Shown here one piece after another: positions 7,341-15,843 of a DNA stretch of 38,574 bases. The position numbers and the translations under genes are program-made. Numbering within the stretch: position 1 is the first letter of the stretch; every line of letters starts with the position of its first letter. This DNA comes from Acidobacteriota bacterium (GTDB lineage Bacteria > Acidobacteriota > Blastocatellia > Pyrinomonadales > Pyrinomonadaceae), in assembly GCA_019639175.1 (NCBI GenBank), contig JAHBSK010000014.1, positions 1 through 38,574 on the forward strand, read 5' to 3'. The notes under the pieces were generated by a model that worked only from the letters and a program-made list of their open reading frames with translations, had not been told where the DNA came from and did not search any database.

Positions 7341-8204
7341 CTAGATATTCAAAATAAAACGCTCGATGGCGCGGGCAACGCCGTTTGCGTCGTTTTCGAC
7401 GGTTCGGTGAAAATCGCCGTGTTTCATAAGTTCTTCGGACGCATTTCCCATTACGACCGGCGTGCCGGAATAAAGCAGCATTTCAAGATCGTTGAAATTA
7501 TCGCCGATGACCATGACCTCTTCGGACGAGATACCGCTAAGCCCCGCCAAATGTGAAACTCCGTGTCCTTTGGACGCCGGAAAAGGCAGAATGTCGAGCA
7601 GGGTGAAATCCAGTTTGGGATAAATGGTGGGCAGAAAAGTGACTTCCGAACCCAATTCCGATCTCAGGACATTTTCCATTTCCGACATCGATCTGCATCC
7701 GCCGGAAAATGAAATATGAATGATGCTGTGATCGCGGACGGCGTCTTCCAGAGAGTGAACGTGATGGACGGCGTCGTGAGCCTCTTCTCCGTGCATTGCC
7801 TCGGCCCAGCGAATATAGCGTTGCAGCGGAATATTGTCGTCAGATATGCGATCGTAAAAAAGCGTTCCTTTGCCGGTTGGGTCGGCGCTGACCAAAGCAT
7901 CGCCATTGTATTTTTTGCCGACACGGACGACCTCACGGGCCGTATCAGTTTCAAGCAGGGAAGCCTCGACCGTTTCCAGGGAATCGGCATATTTGATCAA
8001 AGCTCCGTTATGGGTGATAAGCGGAGCATTCAGCCCAAGCTCACGCCCGATGTGGAAGGCATCGCGAAATCTTCGCCCCGTTGCAATGGTGACAAGAACG
8101 CCCTTTTCCTCGGCGGCTCGTATCGCAAATCGATTTTCGTCCGAGACCTCACCCTTTGAATTTAATACCGTTCCGTCAAGGTCTAGTGCAAGGAGTTTTA
8201 TCAT
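7341..8204 (-). CDS. Cof-type HAD-superfamily phosphatase
   Basis: This is a 287-residue protein with all HAD motifs. Motif I is LALDLDGTVLN (nucleophile D8 and acid/base D10), motif II is the VTIATGR threonine region, motif III is the lysine in FPASKGHG, and motif IV is GDNFNDLEML. A type IIB cap lies between roughly residues 85 and 200. Such enzymes remove phosphate from sugar phosphates, cofactors or nucleotides; the substrate cannot be told from sequence. It starts one base before the stop of the membrane-protein gene upstream, so both are likely one transcript. Confidence 0.92.
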   Translation of the reverse strand: MIKLLALDLDGTVLNSKGEVSDENRFAIRAAEEKGVLVTIATGRRFRDAFHIGRELGLNAPLITHNGALIKYADSLETVEASLLETDTAREVVRVGKKYNGDALVSADPTGKGTLFYDRISDDNIPLQRYIRWAEAMHGEEAHDAVHHVHSLEDAVRDHSIIHISFSGGCRSMSEMENVLRSELGSEVTFLPTIYPKLDFTLLDILPFPASKGHGVSHLAGLSGISSEEVMVIGDNFNDLEMLLYSGTPVVMGNASEELMKHGDFHRTVENDANGVARAIERFILNI

Positions 8205-8708
8205 TTATTGCAAACTGTGGGATCTTCGATATGAATCTAATATGTAACCCAGCAAGCCGTAAAGTCTGGAAATGAAGACAATGGAAAGCAGTATGAGAAC
8301 AAATATATCAACCGTACCCGCTCTATATAAAAAACTGTCCAGACCGGCTACTTCAGCAGACTCCGCCATGGCAATGGTTCGCTGCGTTTCGAAATACCAA
8401 TATGGAAACACCGCAAATGCGCCGGCCGCAAACAGGGCGATCCATGCAGGATGACGAAGAAAAATACTGGCTCCAAAACTTAGTCCGGAAAGGCCAATGA
8501 CAGCAAGAAGGAGGTCTGGATGCCGATCGGGAAAGCAATATGGACCGGAAAAAGTTATCTTGCCTTGAGACTCATCATCTGCTTGCTCGGCATAATAGGC
8601 CTCACGTTCAAGGTCGGCTCTATCTGCGTACGAAGAATAGCTGACAATAGAAAATGCAAACGCCAGAAATGCCAATACAGTTATGAAATGATGCTTTATA
8701 TCAGACAT
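8205..8708 (-). CDS. Small membrane protein, paralog 1
   Basis: This 167-residue protein is of unknown function. It has an N-terminal membrane span (about residues 7-27), an extracytoplasmic acidic segment rich in E, D and Y ending QGKITFSGPYC, then three more spans (about 60-80, 85-105 and 130-155). The order span, acidic linker ending in G/K-I-T-F, three spans recurs in the genes at 8752 and 9874, so the three are probably diverged duplicates. It ends directly against the HAD phosphatase start. No catalytic motif is visible. Confidence 0.75.
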   Translation of the reverse strand: MSDIKHHFITVLAFLAFAFSIVSYSSYADRADLEREAYYAEQADDESQGKITFSGPYCFPDRHPDLLLAVIGLSGLSFGASIFLRHPAWIALFAAGAFAVFPYWYFETQRTIAMAESAEVAGLDSFLYRAGTVDIFVLILLSIVFISRLYGLLGYILDSYRRSHSLQ

Positions 8709-8751
8709 ACAAAAGCAAGAGACAATTTTATCTTACGTCATTGCCGATCAT

Positions 8752-9282
8752 CTATGGAAATCTTTTAACATTCGGCGCACCGAAGAAATACGAACAACAG
8801 AGTGCGAAAGCCTGCCAAAAGAACAACACCGTGACCGCAGTAAACACCGCATAATCGATGGTATCTGCTGCCGACAGTAGTAATACTCCAACAGGATGGT
8901 TACTGTATAAATTCCAGTCGAGAATGAATGAATTCGCAGCCCTGAAAGCCCAGAGTATATAGATCAAAAAAGAAAGTCCTGTAAGAATTGTCGAAAACAG
9001 CAATCTGGATGATTTCCACAAAACAAGAAAACTTAAAAACGACAAAAGGACGACGGTTAATCTCATCCAGGGCCGGTCATCTCCGTAATCACCATAAACT
9101 CCAAATGTGATCTCTCCCGACTCCCTGATAAGTTTGTTTTGTTCTTCACGCAGAATTTTCTCTTGTTCTTCACGGACATTTTCATTGTATCTGGCAATCG
9201 AATCCGTTACCACGCTCAAAAGAGCAAGCACGACGACGAACAAACCAAACGCCTTTAGAATTGATGTCCTTCTTTCATCCAT
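8752..9282 (-). CDS. Small membrane protein, paralog 2
   Basis: This 176-residue protein starts MDERRTSILKAFGLFVVV, with a first span at about residues 10-28. A charged, coiled-coil-like linker (NENVREEQEKILREEQNKLI) follows and ends in SGEITFGVYG, then three further spans. It matches paralogs 1 and 3 in layout and in the G-x-I-T-F turn, with low overall identity. Function is unknown. It sits between paralog 1 and the BrnA gene on the same strand. Confidence 0.75.
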   Translation of the reverse strand: MDERRTSILKAFGLFVVVLALLSVVTDSIARYNENVREEQEKILREEQNKLIRESGEITFGVYGDYGDDRPWMRLTVVLLSFLSFLVLWKSSRLLFSTILTGLSFLIYILWAFRAANSFILDWNLYSNHPVGVLLLSAADTIDYAVFTAVTVLFFWQAFALCCSYFFGAPNVKRFP

Positions 9283-9296
9283 AAGATCAATGACAA

Positions 9297-9578
9297 TTAT
9301 GAGCGGTGATGAGCCTCCATATACGCCCGAAGCAGTTGATTTATCTTTGTCTGATAGCCACGTCCCTGTTCCTTAAAAAAATCAACCACATCCTGATCTA
9401 CACGCAACGTGAGCTGCTGTTTTTTCGGGACAGGCTTCAGGCCTTTTCTAAGAACACCTCTTGCCCACATTTCATCAGTTATAGGGGGAATGTCCGAATA
9501 ATCAATATCATCATCGGTCATGGCATCAAGCCGTTCCCAGTCAGTCTGCGATTTCGTTGTAGTATTTTTTCTGTTCAT
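9297..9578 (-). CDS. brnA: BrnA-family antitoxin
   Basis: The protein has 93 residues from ATG 9578. It carries the family ending: KKQQLTLRVDQDVVDFFKEQ, then GRGYQTKINQLLRAYMEAH, a ribbon-helix-helix DNA-binding unit. The family neutralises BrnT by binding and represses its own operon. The start was chosen because it yields the typical M-N-R-K acidic N-terminus; the longer frame to 9644 would overlap much of brnT. It overlaps the end of brnT by 38 bases. The toxin gene lies upstream of the antitoxin, as usual for this family. Confidence 0.92.
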   Translation of the reverse strand: MNRKNTTTKSQTDWERLDAMTDDDIDYSDIPPITDEMWARGVLRKGLKPVPKKQQLTLRVDQDVVDFFKEQGRGYQTKINQLLRAYMEAHHRS

Positions 9579-9819
9579 TTTTGTTAGCCCTTCGTGCCGA
9601 TATGATGCGAATCTCTTCATTGGACTCAGTATATGAGACTGCAATTACTCGTCCGCTTAAAAGTCCAAGAGAGAAGTATCTGGTTTCACCATAATCAAAT
9701 CGGTCATCTTCGATGGTAAAAACATAACTTTCAAATAATGATGGAATCTCAATAAAATCCAAGCCGTGACGTCTGATATTGGCTAATCTTTTATTTTCGT
9801 CCCAAACAAATTTTACCAT
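9541..9819 (-). CDS. brnT: BrnT-family ribonuclease toxin
   Basis: The protein has 92 residues from ATG 9819. It opens with VKFVWDENKRLANIRRHGLDF, the signature start of BrnT toxins, followed by an F-E-S segment, R-Y-x-S-L-G-L-L and RIISARRANKNEQKKYY. That is the RelE-like fold, with arginine and histidine residues used for RNA cleavage in this family. It is a type II toxin cleaving mRNA, held inactive by BrnA. An in-frame ATG at 9843 falls within the repeat region upstream and is less likely the start. Confidence 0.92.
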   Translation of the reverse strand: MVKFVWDENKRLANIRRHGLDFIEIPSLFESYVFTIEDDRFDYGETRYFSLGLLSGRVIAVSYTESNEEIRIISARRANKNEQKKYYNEIAD

Positions 9820-9822
9820 AAG

Positions 9823-9856
9823 TGTAATCACGAATGTAACCACAAATGTAGTTACA
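9823..9856. promoter_or_regulatory. Candidate brnTA operator repeats
   Basis: Just upstream of brnT the sequence has 12-bp units AATCACGAATGT and AACCACAAATGT in tandem, and TGTAAC (9835-9840) faces GTTACA (9851-9856) across 10 bases. Spaced repeats at this position fit binding by a ribbon-helix-helix antitoxin; binding is inferred. Confidence 0.55.
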
Positions 9857-9873
9857 GGCCTAGTCTGCGTAGT

Positions 9874-10389
9874 CTAAGGCAATACAGGATCTGCTTTTCG
9901 CGAACGTATGATACGCCAGATGATCGTAAATTGCCACACTAAAAATATAGTGATCATCAGCGCCATCAAATAGTCCATGTGATAGGTTTTCATATACAGT
10001 TCATACCATTTGTCAGTAAAAAAATCTTTGCTTCCAAGCGCCCCTTCGCCATTTAGACGAGCGAAGATTCCATAGCAAAATAGTGCGGCGTAGAACAGAA
10101 TAAGAACTGACGAAACAATATATCGTCTCGGCCTGATAAATGAAAGAAATATAAAAAATGTGATGAGATTCAAACCGGCAACAGTATAGCTTGGCCCTCC
10201 ACAAGCAGCGAAGCTGATCACTTGCCCTCCTGCTTCGCGGTGAAGATCGTTTTGGGCTTGTTCCACCGACTTATTATACGAGGCAATGGCTTGCCACGAT
10301 ATCACTGAGGCGACGAGCGCAAAAACAAGGACACTGAACAGGAGCAAAGCATATCGTTCTTTTCGGGGAATTATATTAAATGCTTCCAT
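9874..10389 (-). CDS. Small membrane protein, paralog 3
   Basis: This 171-residue protein of unknown function starts MEAFNIIPRKERYALLLFSV. The first span is at about residues 14-34. A Q/E/R-rich linker ends GGQVISFAACGGPSY, and three more spans follow. It shares its topology with the genes at 8205 and 8752: a helical acidic linker after span 1 and a G-x-I/V-(T/S)-F turn before span 2. It is separated from them only by the BrnT/BrnA pair, which suggests the toxin-antitoxin genes inserted into a tandem family. Confidence 0.75.
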   Translation of the reverse strand: MEAFNIIPRKERYALLLFSVLVFALVASVISWQAIASYNKSVEQAQNDLHREAGGQVISFAACGGPSYTVAGLNLITFFIFLSFIRPRRYIVSSVLILFYAALFCYGIFARLNGEGALGSKDFFTDKWYELYMKTYHMDYLMALMITIFLVWQFTIIWRIIRSRKADPVLP

Positions 10390-10462
10390 ATATTCTTAGA
10401 CACCGTTTATACGTTATGGTTCCCGGCTTATTGGTAAATGCTGTCCTACAAATTCCATAAGA

Positions 10463-11287
10463 TCAAAGTTGATCTATCACCTGCTTTTCGAAGATCTTTT
10501 GCAAAGATGTTTGACTCTCATTCGAAGGAGCGTCCTTGCACCAATAACTGAATGAGAGGTAGTCGAGCGTTATTTTTCCTTGATCTTCTATCAAAACCCC
10601 ACTTAGGCCGATGTCTTGAGATTCGCAATATGGCTCGTTTATATAGAATCTAAAGTCATAGGCCGCCGAATTGTGCTGTAAGTTCGGATTCGTTTCTTGT
10701 GGAAGTGTGTCTTCCTGCTTTTTTATCTGAATGTTTTTGACAGTTTTAAGACTTCGGATACGCTGCTCAAATTCATCTTTGGATGTCTCAAATGAATATG
10801 TTTTGTCGATTCGAACATTTCTGCTTTCTTCATAAGATGTAGCGGTAAAGGCGAAGACCGATACAAATATCACAAAGACAGCTGCGGTCTGTTTTAGGCC
10901 ATTTAAGTTAATAGAACCTTGTTTATCTATATGCTCGAAATACTTGAACGATGCGGGCAGCATCACCAGTGCCATGAGGTCGCTGTAATCTATCGTGCGA
11001 CCAAATCTCAAGAGTTGTAGCGAGTTAACAAGATCGATCAGCGGCTGAGAAAATGGAGATTTCCAGAATACGAACAGAAGAGCGGTAAAAATATATATGG
11101 AGCGCCGATAGGACGGGAGAAAAACTGCGATGAAAAAGGGAAAGATAAATAGTCCGGCAAAATCCGACAGCTTTCCCGTGATGAAATTGCCGAACTGAGC
11201 CTTTAATACAAGATCGTTCAGGATCAGCAGAAACAAGCCTGCAAGGAAAAGCGGGGAAAGCAGTAATTTGTATTGATTTGAAACCAT
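10463..11287 (-). CDS. Polytopic membrane protein, function unknown
   Basis: This is a 274-residue protein. The N-terminal 150 residues carry about four to five spans with the segments NDLVLKAQFGNFITGKLSDF, AGLFIFPFF, FWKSPFSQPLIDLVNS and GRTIDYSDLMALVMLP. I recall this pattern from uncharacterised membrane proteins, but no function is known to me. A further span (about 133-150) is followed by a roughly 120-residue soluble C-terminal domain unlike the rest. It has a single-gene setting between paralog 3 and mltG on the same strand. Confidence 0.78.
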   Translation of the reverse strand: MVSNQYKLLLSPLFLAGLFLLILNDLVLKAQFGNFITGKLSDFAGLFIFPFFIAVFLPSYRRSIYIFTALLFVFWKSPFSQPLIDLVNSLQLLRFGRTIDYSDLMALVMLPASFKYFEHIDKQGSINLNGLKQTAAVFVIFVSVFAFTATSYEESRNVRIDKTYSFETSKDEFEQRIRSLKTVKNIQIKKQEDTLPQETNPNLQHNSAAYDFRFYINEPYCESQDIGLSGVLIEDQGKITLDYLSFSYWCKDAPSNESQTSLQKIFEKQVIDQL

Positions 11288-11345
11288 CTGTTGTTTACCA
11301 CCTTACCAATAACCCAACCTGTTTAATGAAAGTCTTTTGTTGACT

Positions 11346-12425
11346 TCATTCCTTGTTTGCTTCGGCTTCGCGTTTCAGCTTTCTTTGTTCTTCTAGCCAG
11401 CGTTGATAGACGGCTTTGCCTTTTTCAAATTCGGCGGCGGAGGCGTAGAAGTGGTGTGAGCCGTCATTTTTGCCTACATCGAGGACGTAGAAAATATAAT
11501 CTGTTTTTGCCGGGTTGAGAGCGGCCTCTATCGAGCTGACGGAAACGGATGCGATCGGGCCGGGCGGAATGCCGCCGTATTTGCGGGTGTTGTAAGGCGA
11601 ATCGGCGTCGATGTCGCTTTTGTGGATAGTTCCGTCCCAGCGGTTCTGCATCTTTGCGACGTAAACTACGGTCTGGTCTATGCCGAGCGGAATCTTCTTT
11701 TCGATCCGGTTATAGATCACCGATGAAACTATCGGACGTTCGCTTTCGACCGGAGATTCGGTCTCTATCAGTGACGCAATGGTGACGATCTCAAGCGGAG
11801 TTCGTCCCAGTTCTTTTGCGCGGGCGGCCCATTCCGGTTTCCATATTTTTTTGAATTGCTCGACCGTTGTTTTTATTATCTGCTCCGGTTTTGTTTCCGG
11901 CGGAAAATGATATGTGCTGGGGTAAAGATAGCCTTCCAGATTGCGTGCTTCCGGGGCGATGTCCTTTATCAGCGAGGTGTCGTTCAGCAAAAGCAATATT
12001 TGATCTTCCGTGACCGGCGGTTCCTGCGGGAAATTTGCCGCAATGCGTTTCGCTATGTCAAAACGCGTGAAGCCTTCGGGAATGACAAAGCGAACTGTTC
12101 TGTCCTCGCCCTTTTCCAACAGTTTCAGCGCGTCCAGCGGTGTTATCGGTGAAGGAAACCTATATTCGCCCGCCTGTATCTTTGACGCGTCGCCGATGGT
12201 TCTAAGGTATATCTTCACAGGCGTCCCGTTGGCGATCACGCCTTTCTCATGCAAAAGATCGACAACCGCGGACGGGCTTGTGCCGCGTTCGATGGTTATA
12301 TAATTTTCGGCCTGTTCATGAGAATGCGGCGCGGTCAGCGAACCGTAGCCCCAAAAGACAAAACCGCCGATCAGGATCAGAACTAGAGAGCCAAGCAGAA
12401 ACAGAAATATTAAAACCTTTCGCAT
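11346..12425 (-). CDS. mltG: Endolytic murein transglycosylase
   Basis: The protein has 359 residues from ATG 12425, which begins the natural signal anchor MRKVLIFLFLLGSLVLILIG; a longer frame to 12476 adds an unlikely leader. A LysM-like segment (about 40-105) precedes the YceG domain, with EGFTRFDIAKRI, the catalytic glutamate E221 in ASLIETESPV, the SVIYNRIEKKIPLGIDQTV stretch and YGGIPPGPIASV. MltG cuts nascent glycan strands at the inner membrane and sets glycan length. Unlike many genomes, the Holliday-junction resolvase gene yqgF is not adjacent. Confidence 0.95.
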   Translation of the reverse strand: MRKVLIFLFLLGSLVLILIGGFVFWGYGSLTAPHSHEQAENYITIERGTSPSAVVDLLHEKGVIANGTPVKIYLRTIGDASKIQAGEYRFPSPITPLDALKLLEKGEDRTVRFVIPEGFTRFDIAKRIAANFPQEPPVTEDQILLLLNDTSLIKDIAPEARNLEGYLYPSTYHFPPETKPEQIIKTTVEQFKKIWKPEWAARAKELGRTPLEIVTIASLIETESPVESERPIVSSVIYNRIEKKIPLGIDQTVVYVAKMQNRWDGTIHKSDIDADSPYNTRKYGGIPPGPIASVSVSSIEAALNPAKTDYIFYVLDVGKNDGSHHFYASAAEFEKGKAVYQRWLEEQRKLKREAEANKE

Positions 12426-12460
12426 TATCTGTGAATGATAGCAAAAAACTGAGGATAAAG

Positions 12461-12505
12461 AACAAAAGGCGGCCACCTGTCCGATGAATGACAGATATGC
12501 CGCCT
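12461..12505 (-). terminator. Intrinsic terminator after the peroxidase gene
   Basis: On the minus strand AGGCGGC pairs with GCCGCCT (12499-12505/12467-12473), enclosing CTGTC/GACAG (12490-12494/12477-12481), and is followed by TTTTGTTCTTT. It lies 20 bases past the peroxidase stop and separates it from mltG. Confidence 0.8.
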
Positions 12506-12525
12506 GAGATATTGCCTGAAAAGAA

Positions 12526-13134
12526 CTATTCCGCCGCCAGAGCCTTTTCTATTGCCTCGACGACCTTTTCGTCTTCGGGTTTGGTCTTTGGAGTAAAACG
12601 AGCGATGATCTTTCCGTCTTTATCAGCCAGGAATTTTTCAAAATTCCATGTGATGTCGCCGTCAAAACCCGGGTTCGTTTCCTTGTGTGTCAGGAATGAA
12701 TAGAACGGGTGCTGATCGGCTCCTTTGACGGAGATCTTTGAGAACATCGGGAATGTGACGTTATAGTTCAGCGTGCAAAATTCCTTGATCTCTTCATCAG
12801 ATCCCGGTTCCTGGCCCATAAAATTATTGGCCGGAAAACCAAGCACTACAAAGCCTTTGTCCTTATATTTATCGTATATCTTCTGCAGGCCTTCATATTG
12901 CGGAGTGTTGCCGCAGCGGCTGGCGGTGTTTACGATCATCACCACTTTGCCCTTGTATGCCTCCAACTTTATGTCCTTGCCGTCAATGTCCTTCATTGTA
13001 AATTCGTACATTGAATTTTCCCTCGGCGGCGTTGCCGGTGACGGATCAAGGATGAATCCGTATGCGTACGCTAAACCCACGACCGCACAGAGGCCTAATA
13101 CCAAAACTCCGCCTGTTATTTTTATGATATTCAT
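12526..13134 (-). CDS. Glutathione-peroxidase-family thiol peroxidase
   Basis: This is a 202-residue protein. The first 28 residues form an uncleaved-looking membrane anchor or signal, so the enzyme acts outside the cytoplasm. The catalytic motif is NTASRCGNTPQYEGLQ with cysteine C74 in place of selenocysteine. The conserved glutamine region FPANNFMGQEPGS and the tryptophan/asparagine motif ITWNFEKFL follow. Bacterial cysteine versions mostly use thioredoxin rather than glutathione to reduce hydrogen and lipid peroxides. It starts 12 bases after the SPFH gene stop, so the two are probably one operon ended by the terminator just downstream. Confidence 0.93.
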   Translation of the reverse strand: MNIIKITGGVLVLGLCAVVGLAYAYGFILDPSPATPPRENSMYEFTMKDIDGKDIKLEAYKGKVVMIVNTASRCGNTPQYEGLQKIYDKYKDKGFVVLGFPANNFMGQEPGSDEEIKEFCTLNYNVTFPMFSKISVKGADQHPFYSFLTHKETNPGFDGDITWNFEKFLADKDGKIIARFTPKTKPEDEKVVEAIEKALAAE

Positions 13135-13146
13135 TGTTTCCCCCTT

Positions 13147-14172
13147 TTACTGGTTCAGTTCGCGCGGATGGCGCGGTCTTTGCTGCGGCGGCTGCGGATC
13201 GTTCTTATCGGATGTTTCCGAGAACATTTCTTTCAGAGCACCCACACTGGACATCAGCGAAGAGGTTTCAACCGGCATAAATACAACTTTGCTGTTCTGT
13301 GTCCGCGCCATATCACGCAAAGACTCGATGTATTTTTGCGTTATCAGGTATTGAGCCGTCGCCTCCGGCCCGCCAAGTATCTTTGTGATGTTGGCAATTG
13401 CCTGTGCTTCGGCGTTGGCTGCAACAAGTCGCGCCTGAGCTGCGCCTTCAGCGTCAAGGATGGCAGACTGTTTGTTGCCCTCGGAACGTGTAACGGCGGC
13501 CTGTTTTTCACCTTCAGCGCGTGTTATCGCGGCCTGTTTGTCACCCTCGGCCTGAAGTATCAACGCACGACGGTTACGTTCCGCCGTCATCTGTTTTTCC
13601 ATCGTGATGCGGACATCCTCAGGCGGATTGATGTTCTTTACGTCAACGCGCGTGACCTTTACGCCCCATTTGTCAGTGGCTTCATCGAGAATAAGCCGAA
13701 GCTTTGCATTGATCTGATCCCGCGAAGAAAGCGTGTGGTCGAGGTCCATTTCGCCCATGACCGCGCGCATTCCCGTAATGGTCAGTTGAACGATACCGCC
13801 GATAAGGTCGGCGACCTCGTAAACTGCTTTTGTCGGATCTGTGATCTGCCAGTAAACGACCGAGTCCACGTTGATGGTAACGTTATCGCGTGTGATCACA
13901 GGCTGCGGCGGCAGGTCAATATACTGTTCGCGCAGATCTATGAACGTCAGTCCGGGACGAACATTTGTCCAGTTGACAGCCCGCGGGGCTTCAAAGAAAG
14001 GAACGATTATATTCAATCCGCTCTGTGCTACGCGGTGAAATCGTCCGAGCCTTTCGATAAGCAATACGCTGGATTGCGGCACTATCTTTACCGTTTTCCA
14101 TGCAACTGTCAGGAGCGCAATACCCATGAACAGCAAGAAAATAAACCCCAATCCTCCTAAGATCTCTCCCAT
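13147..14172 (-). CDS. SPFH/Band-7 family membrane protein (paraslipin-like)
   Basis: This 341-residue protein has one N-terminal span (about 5-25). The SPFH domain begins IVPQSSVLLIERLGRFHRV and continues FIDLREQYIDLPPQPVITRD, VYWQITDP and GVKVTRVDVKNINPPEDVR. An alanine/glutamate/arginine-rich coiled coil with repeated A-E-G-x-K-Q-A-A units (about 205-260) follows, then a short tail. This is the stomatin/QmcA layout. Such proteins form ring-shaped scaffolds in membrane microdomains. The usual NfeD partner gene is not adjacent; the neighbour is the peroxidase gene. Confidence 0.92.
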   Translation of the reverse strand: MGEILGGLGFIFLLFMGIALLTVAWKTVKIVPQSSVLLIERLGRFHRVAQSGLNIIVPFFEAPRAVNWTNVRPGLTFIDLREQYIDLPPQPVITRDNVTINVDSVVYWQITDPTKAVYEVADLIGGIVQLTITGMRAVMGEMDLDHTLSSRDQINAKLRLILDEATDKWGVKVTRVDVKNINPPEDVRITMEKQMTAERNRRALILQAEGDKQAAITRAEGEKQAAVTRSEGNKQSAILDAEGAAQARLVAANAEAQAIANITKILGGPEATAQYLITQKYIESLRDMARTQNSKVVFMPVETSSLMSSVGALKEMFSETSDKNDPQPPQQRPRHPRELNQ

Positions 14173-14586
14173 TCTTTTCCTCCGGCCAACGTGGTTTTGT
14201 TTGAATTATAGCGTAAATCGTGAACTTTAGTTAGCTGCTGCCATTAAAAAGCTCGCAAGAACCCATAACAAGCGTGAAAATCTTATTATAGGACTTTTTT
14301 GCGGTTAGGGTGATATAAAAAGATCAAAAATTTCGCGTTTGTTTATGAAAGGCATGGAACTTTCCTCTTGCGGCGGACGTAAGACTGTCTTCCACGGGGA
14401 TTTTATAACCAAAGGAACGCTCGGTCAGGTATATAGTAGTCATATCATTTATACCTCTCTTGATACTTACCTCAGATCTTCTTCAGATCATTTACCAGCA
14501 ACAAAACTGAGCGGGCGTTTCCTTTATTCCCCAACCCGTCTCCGCACGATGCTTTAATTCATTTATTGGATTATAATTCTTCCGTT
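14173..14586. other. Intergenic region between the SPFH and threonine ammonia-lyase genes
   Basis: This is a divergent intergenic region of about 410 bases. It should hold promoters for both neighbours, but I see no clear -35/-10 pair or operator. A plus-strand frame at 14339-14557 has no domain and a composition unlike the neighbours, so I do not call it. Confidence 0.4.
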
Positions 14587-15813
14587 ATGAGCGTAACCAT
14601 TTCCGATATAGAAAATGCCCGCGAACGCGTCAAGGGCATTGTCAACAGAACTCCGCTTGTTCCGGACCGCATCCTTTCCGACCGGTTGGGTTGTGAGGCA
14701 TTTCTCAAGGCCGAATCGCTTCAGCGCGGCGGCTCGTTTAAATTACGCGGGGCGTTCAACCGTATTTCACAGCTTTCTGACGAAGAAAAGAACGTCGGCG
14801 TCATCGCCGCGTCCGCCGGAAATCACGCACAGGGCGTTGCCCTTGCTGCCAAATTGAACGGTGCAAAGGCGACCATTGTTTTGCCTGAAACGGCCCCGTT
14901 GACAAAGATCGCGGCCACAAGATCGCACGGTGCGGACGTTGTCCTGGCGGGAATGACATTTGACGAAGCGGTCGATCATTCGCGAAAGCTCCAGGCCGAA
15001 CACGGTTATGTTTATGTTCACGCATTTGACGACGATCTTGTCATTGCAGGGCAGGGAACCATCGGGTTTGAGATCGCCGAAGACCTGCCGCAGGTCACAC
15101 ATATCGTTGTTCCCATCGGCGGCGGCGGTATTATCTCAGGCATCGCCATTGCGGCAAAACATCTTATTCCGGGTGTGAAGGTGACGGGAGTTCAGGCGGC
15201 AAATGTTGCTCCTGTAAAAGCCTCGATAGAAGCCGGAAAGCCTGTTGACATCACCTACAAACCGACCATCGCCGACGGCATCGCCATCAAACGCCCCGCC
15301 GAACGCACTCTCGCCCTGATGAAGGATTTTGTGGATGATTTTGTCACTGTCACCGAAGAAGAGATCGCAGAAGGCATCTTTCATTGTGCGCAAAATGACC
15401 GCCTTGTGGTGGAAGGTGCCGGTGCAGCGGGTGTTGCGGCATTACTCGCCGGCAAGGTCGATGTAAAGCCTGATGATACCGTCTGCGCCGTTCTTTGCGG
15501 CGGCAACATCGACGGCAACGTTCTCGCCCGCGTCATCGAACAGGTTTTGGTGCGCCGCGGCCGTTACGTTATTTTCAAAGTGCTGGTTCCGGACCGTCCC
15601 GGTTCGCTTGCCAGAATGCTGGACATCATCGCCGAATGCCGCGCGAACGTGATCGAGGTCTATCATCAACGCGCCATCTGGCTCGCGCCTTTAGGCAGCG
15701 TCGGCATCGAGACCATCCTTGAGGTCCGCGACCCCGATCACGCCCTCGAAGTAAAAGACCGCCTTGAACAAGCCGGCATCAAGGTCGAACACGAACACCC
15801 CGGCGACTGGTAG
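14587..15813 (+). CDS. Threonine ammonia-lyase with C-terminal ACT domain
   Basis: The protein has 408 residues from ATG 14587; an in-frame TTG at 14566 is possible. It is a fold type II PLP enzyme. The Schiff-base lysine is K52 in GGSFKLRG, and AASAGNHAQGVA and the phosphate-binding GGGGIISGI loop are present. A single ACT domain (about residues 330-405, VPDRPGSLARMLDIIAE) follows. The length and single ACT domain match the short TdcB/IlvA type of many bacteria rather than E. coli IlvA with its double regulatory domain. It deaminates threonine to 2-oxobutyrate, feeding isoleucine synthesis or catabolism. No ilv genes are adjacent, so the pathway role is open. Confidence 0.93.
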   Translation: MSVTISDIENARERVKGIVNRTPLVPDRILSDRLGCEAFLKAESLQRGGSFKLRGAFNRISQLSDEEKNVGVIAASAGNHAQGVALAAKLNGAKATIVLPETAPLTKIAATRSHGADVVLAGMTFDEAVDHSRKLQAEHGYVYVHAFDDDLVIAGQGTIGFEIAEDLPQVTHIVVPIGGGGIISGIAIAAKHLIPGVKVTGVQAANVAPVKASIEAGKPVDITYKPTIADGIAIKRPAERTLALMKDFVDDFVTVTEEEIAEGIFHCAQNDRLVVEGAGAAGVAALLAGKVDVKPDDTVCAVLCGGNIDGNVLARVIEQVLVRRGRYVIFKVLVPDRPGSLARMLDIIAECRANVIEVYHQRAIWLAPLGSVGIETILEVRDPDHALEVKDRLEQAGIKVEHEHPGDW

Positions 15814-15843
15814 ATCCAAAAAGCTATTGGTAATTATAGTTTC

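Noticed and set aside
13168..14160. 330-codon frame antisense to the SPFH gene
   Set aside because: It is a long shadow of a conserved gene and is rich in C, R and H, as expected of a reversed coding strand.
14339..14557. 72-codon plus-strand frame before the threonine ammonia-lyase gene
   Set aside because: Serine/leucine-rich shadow-like composition and no motif.
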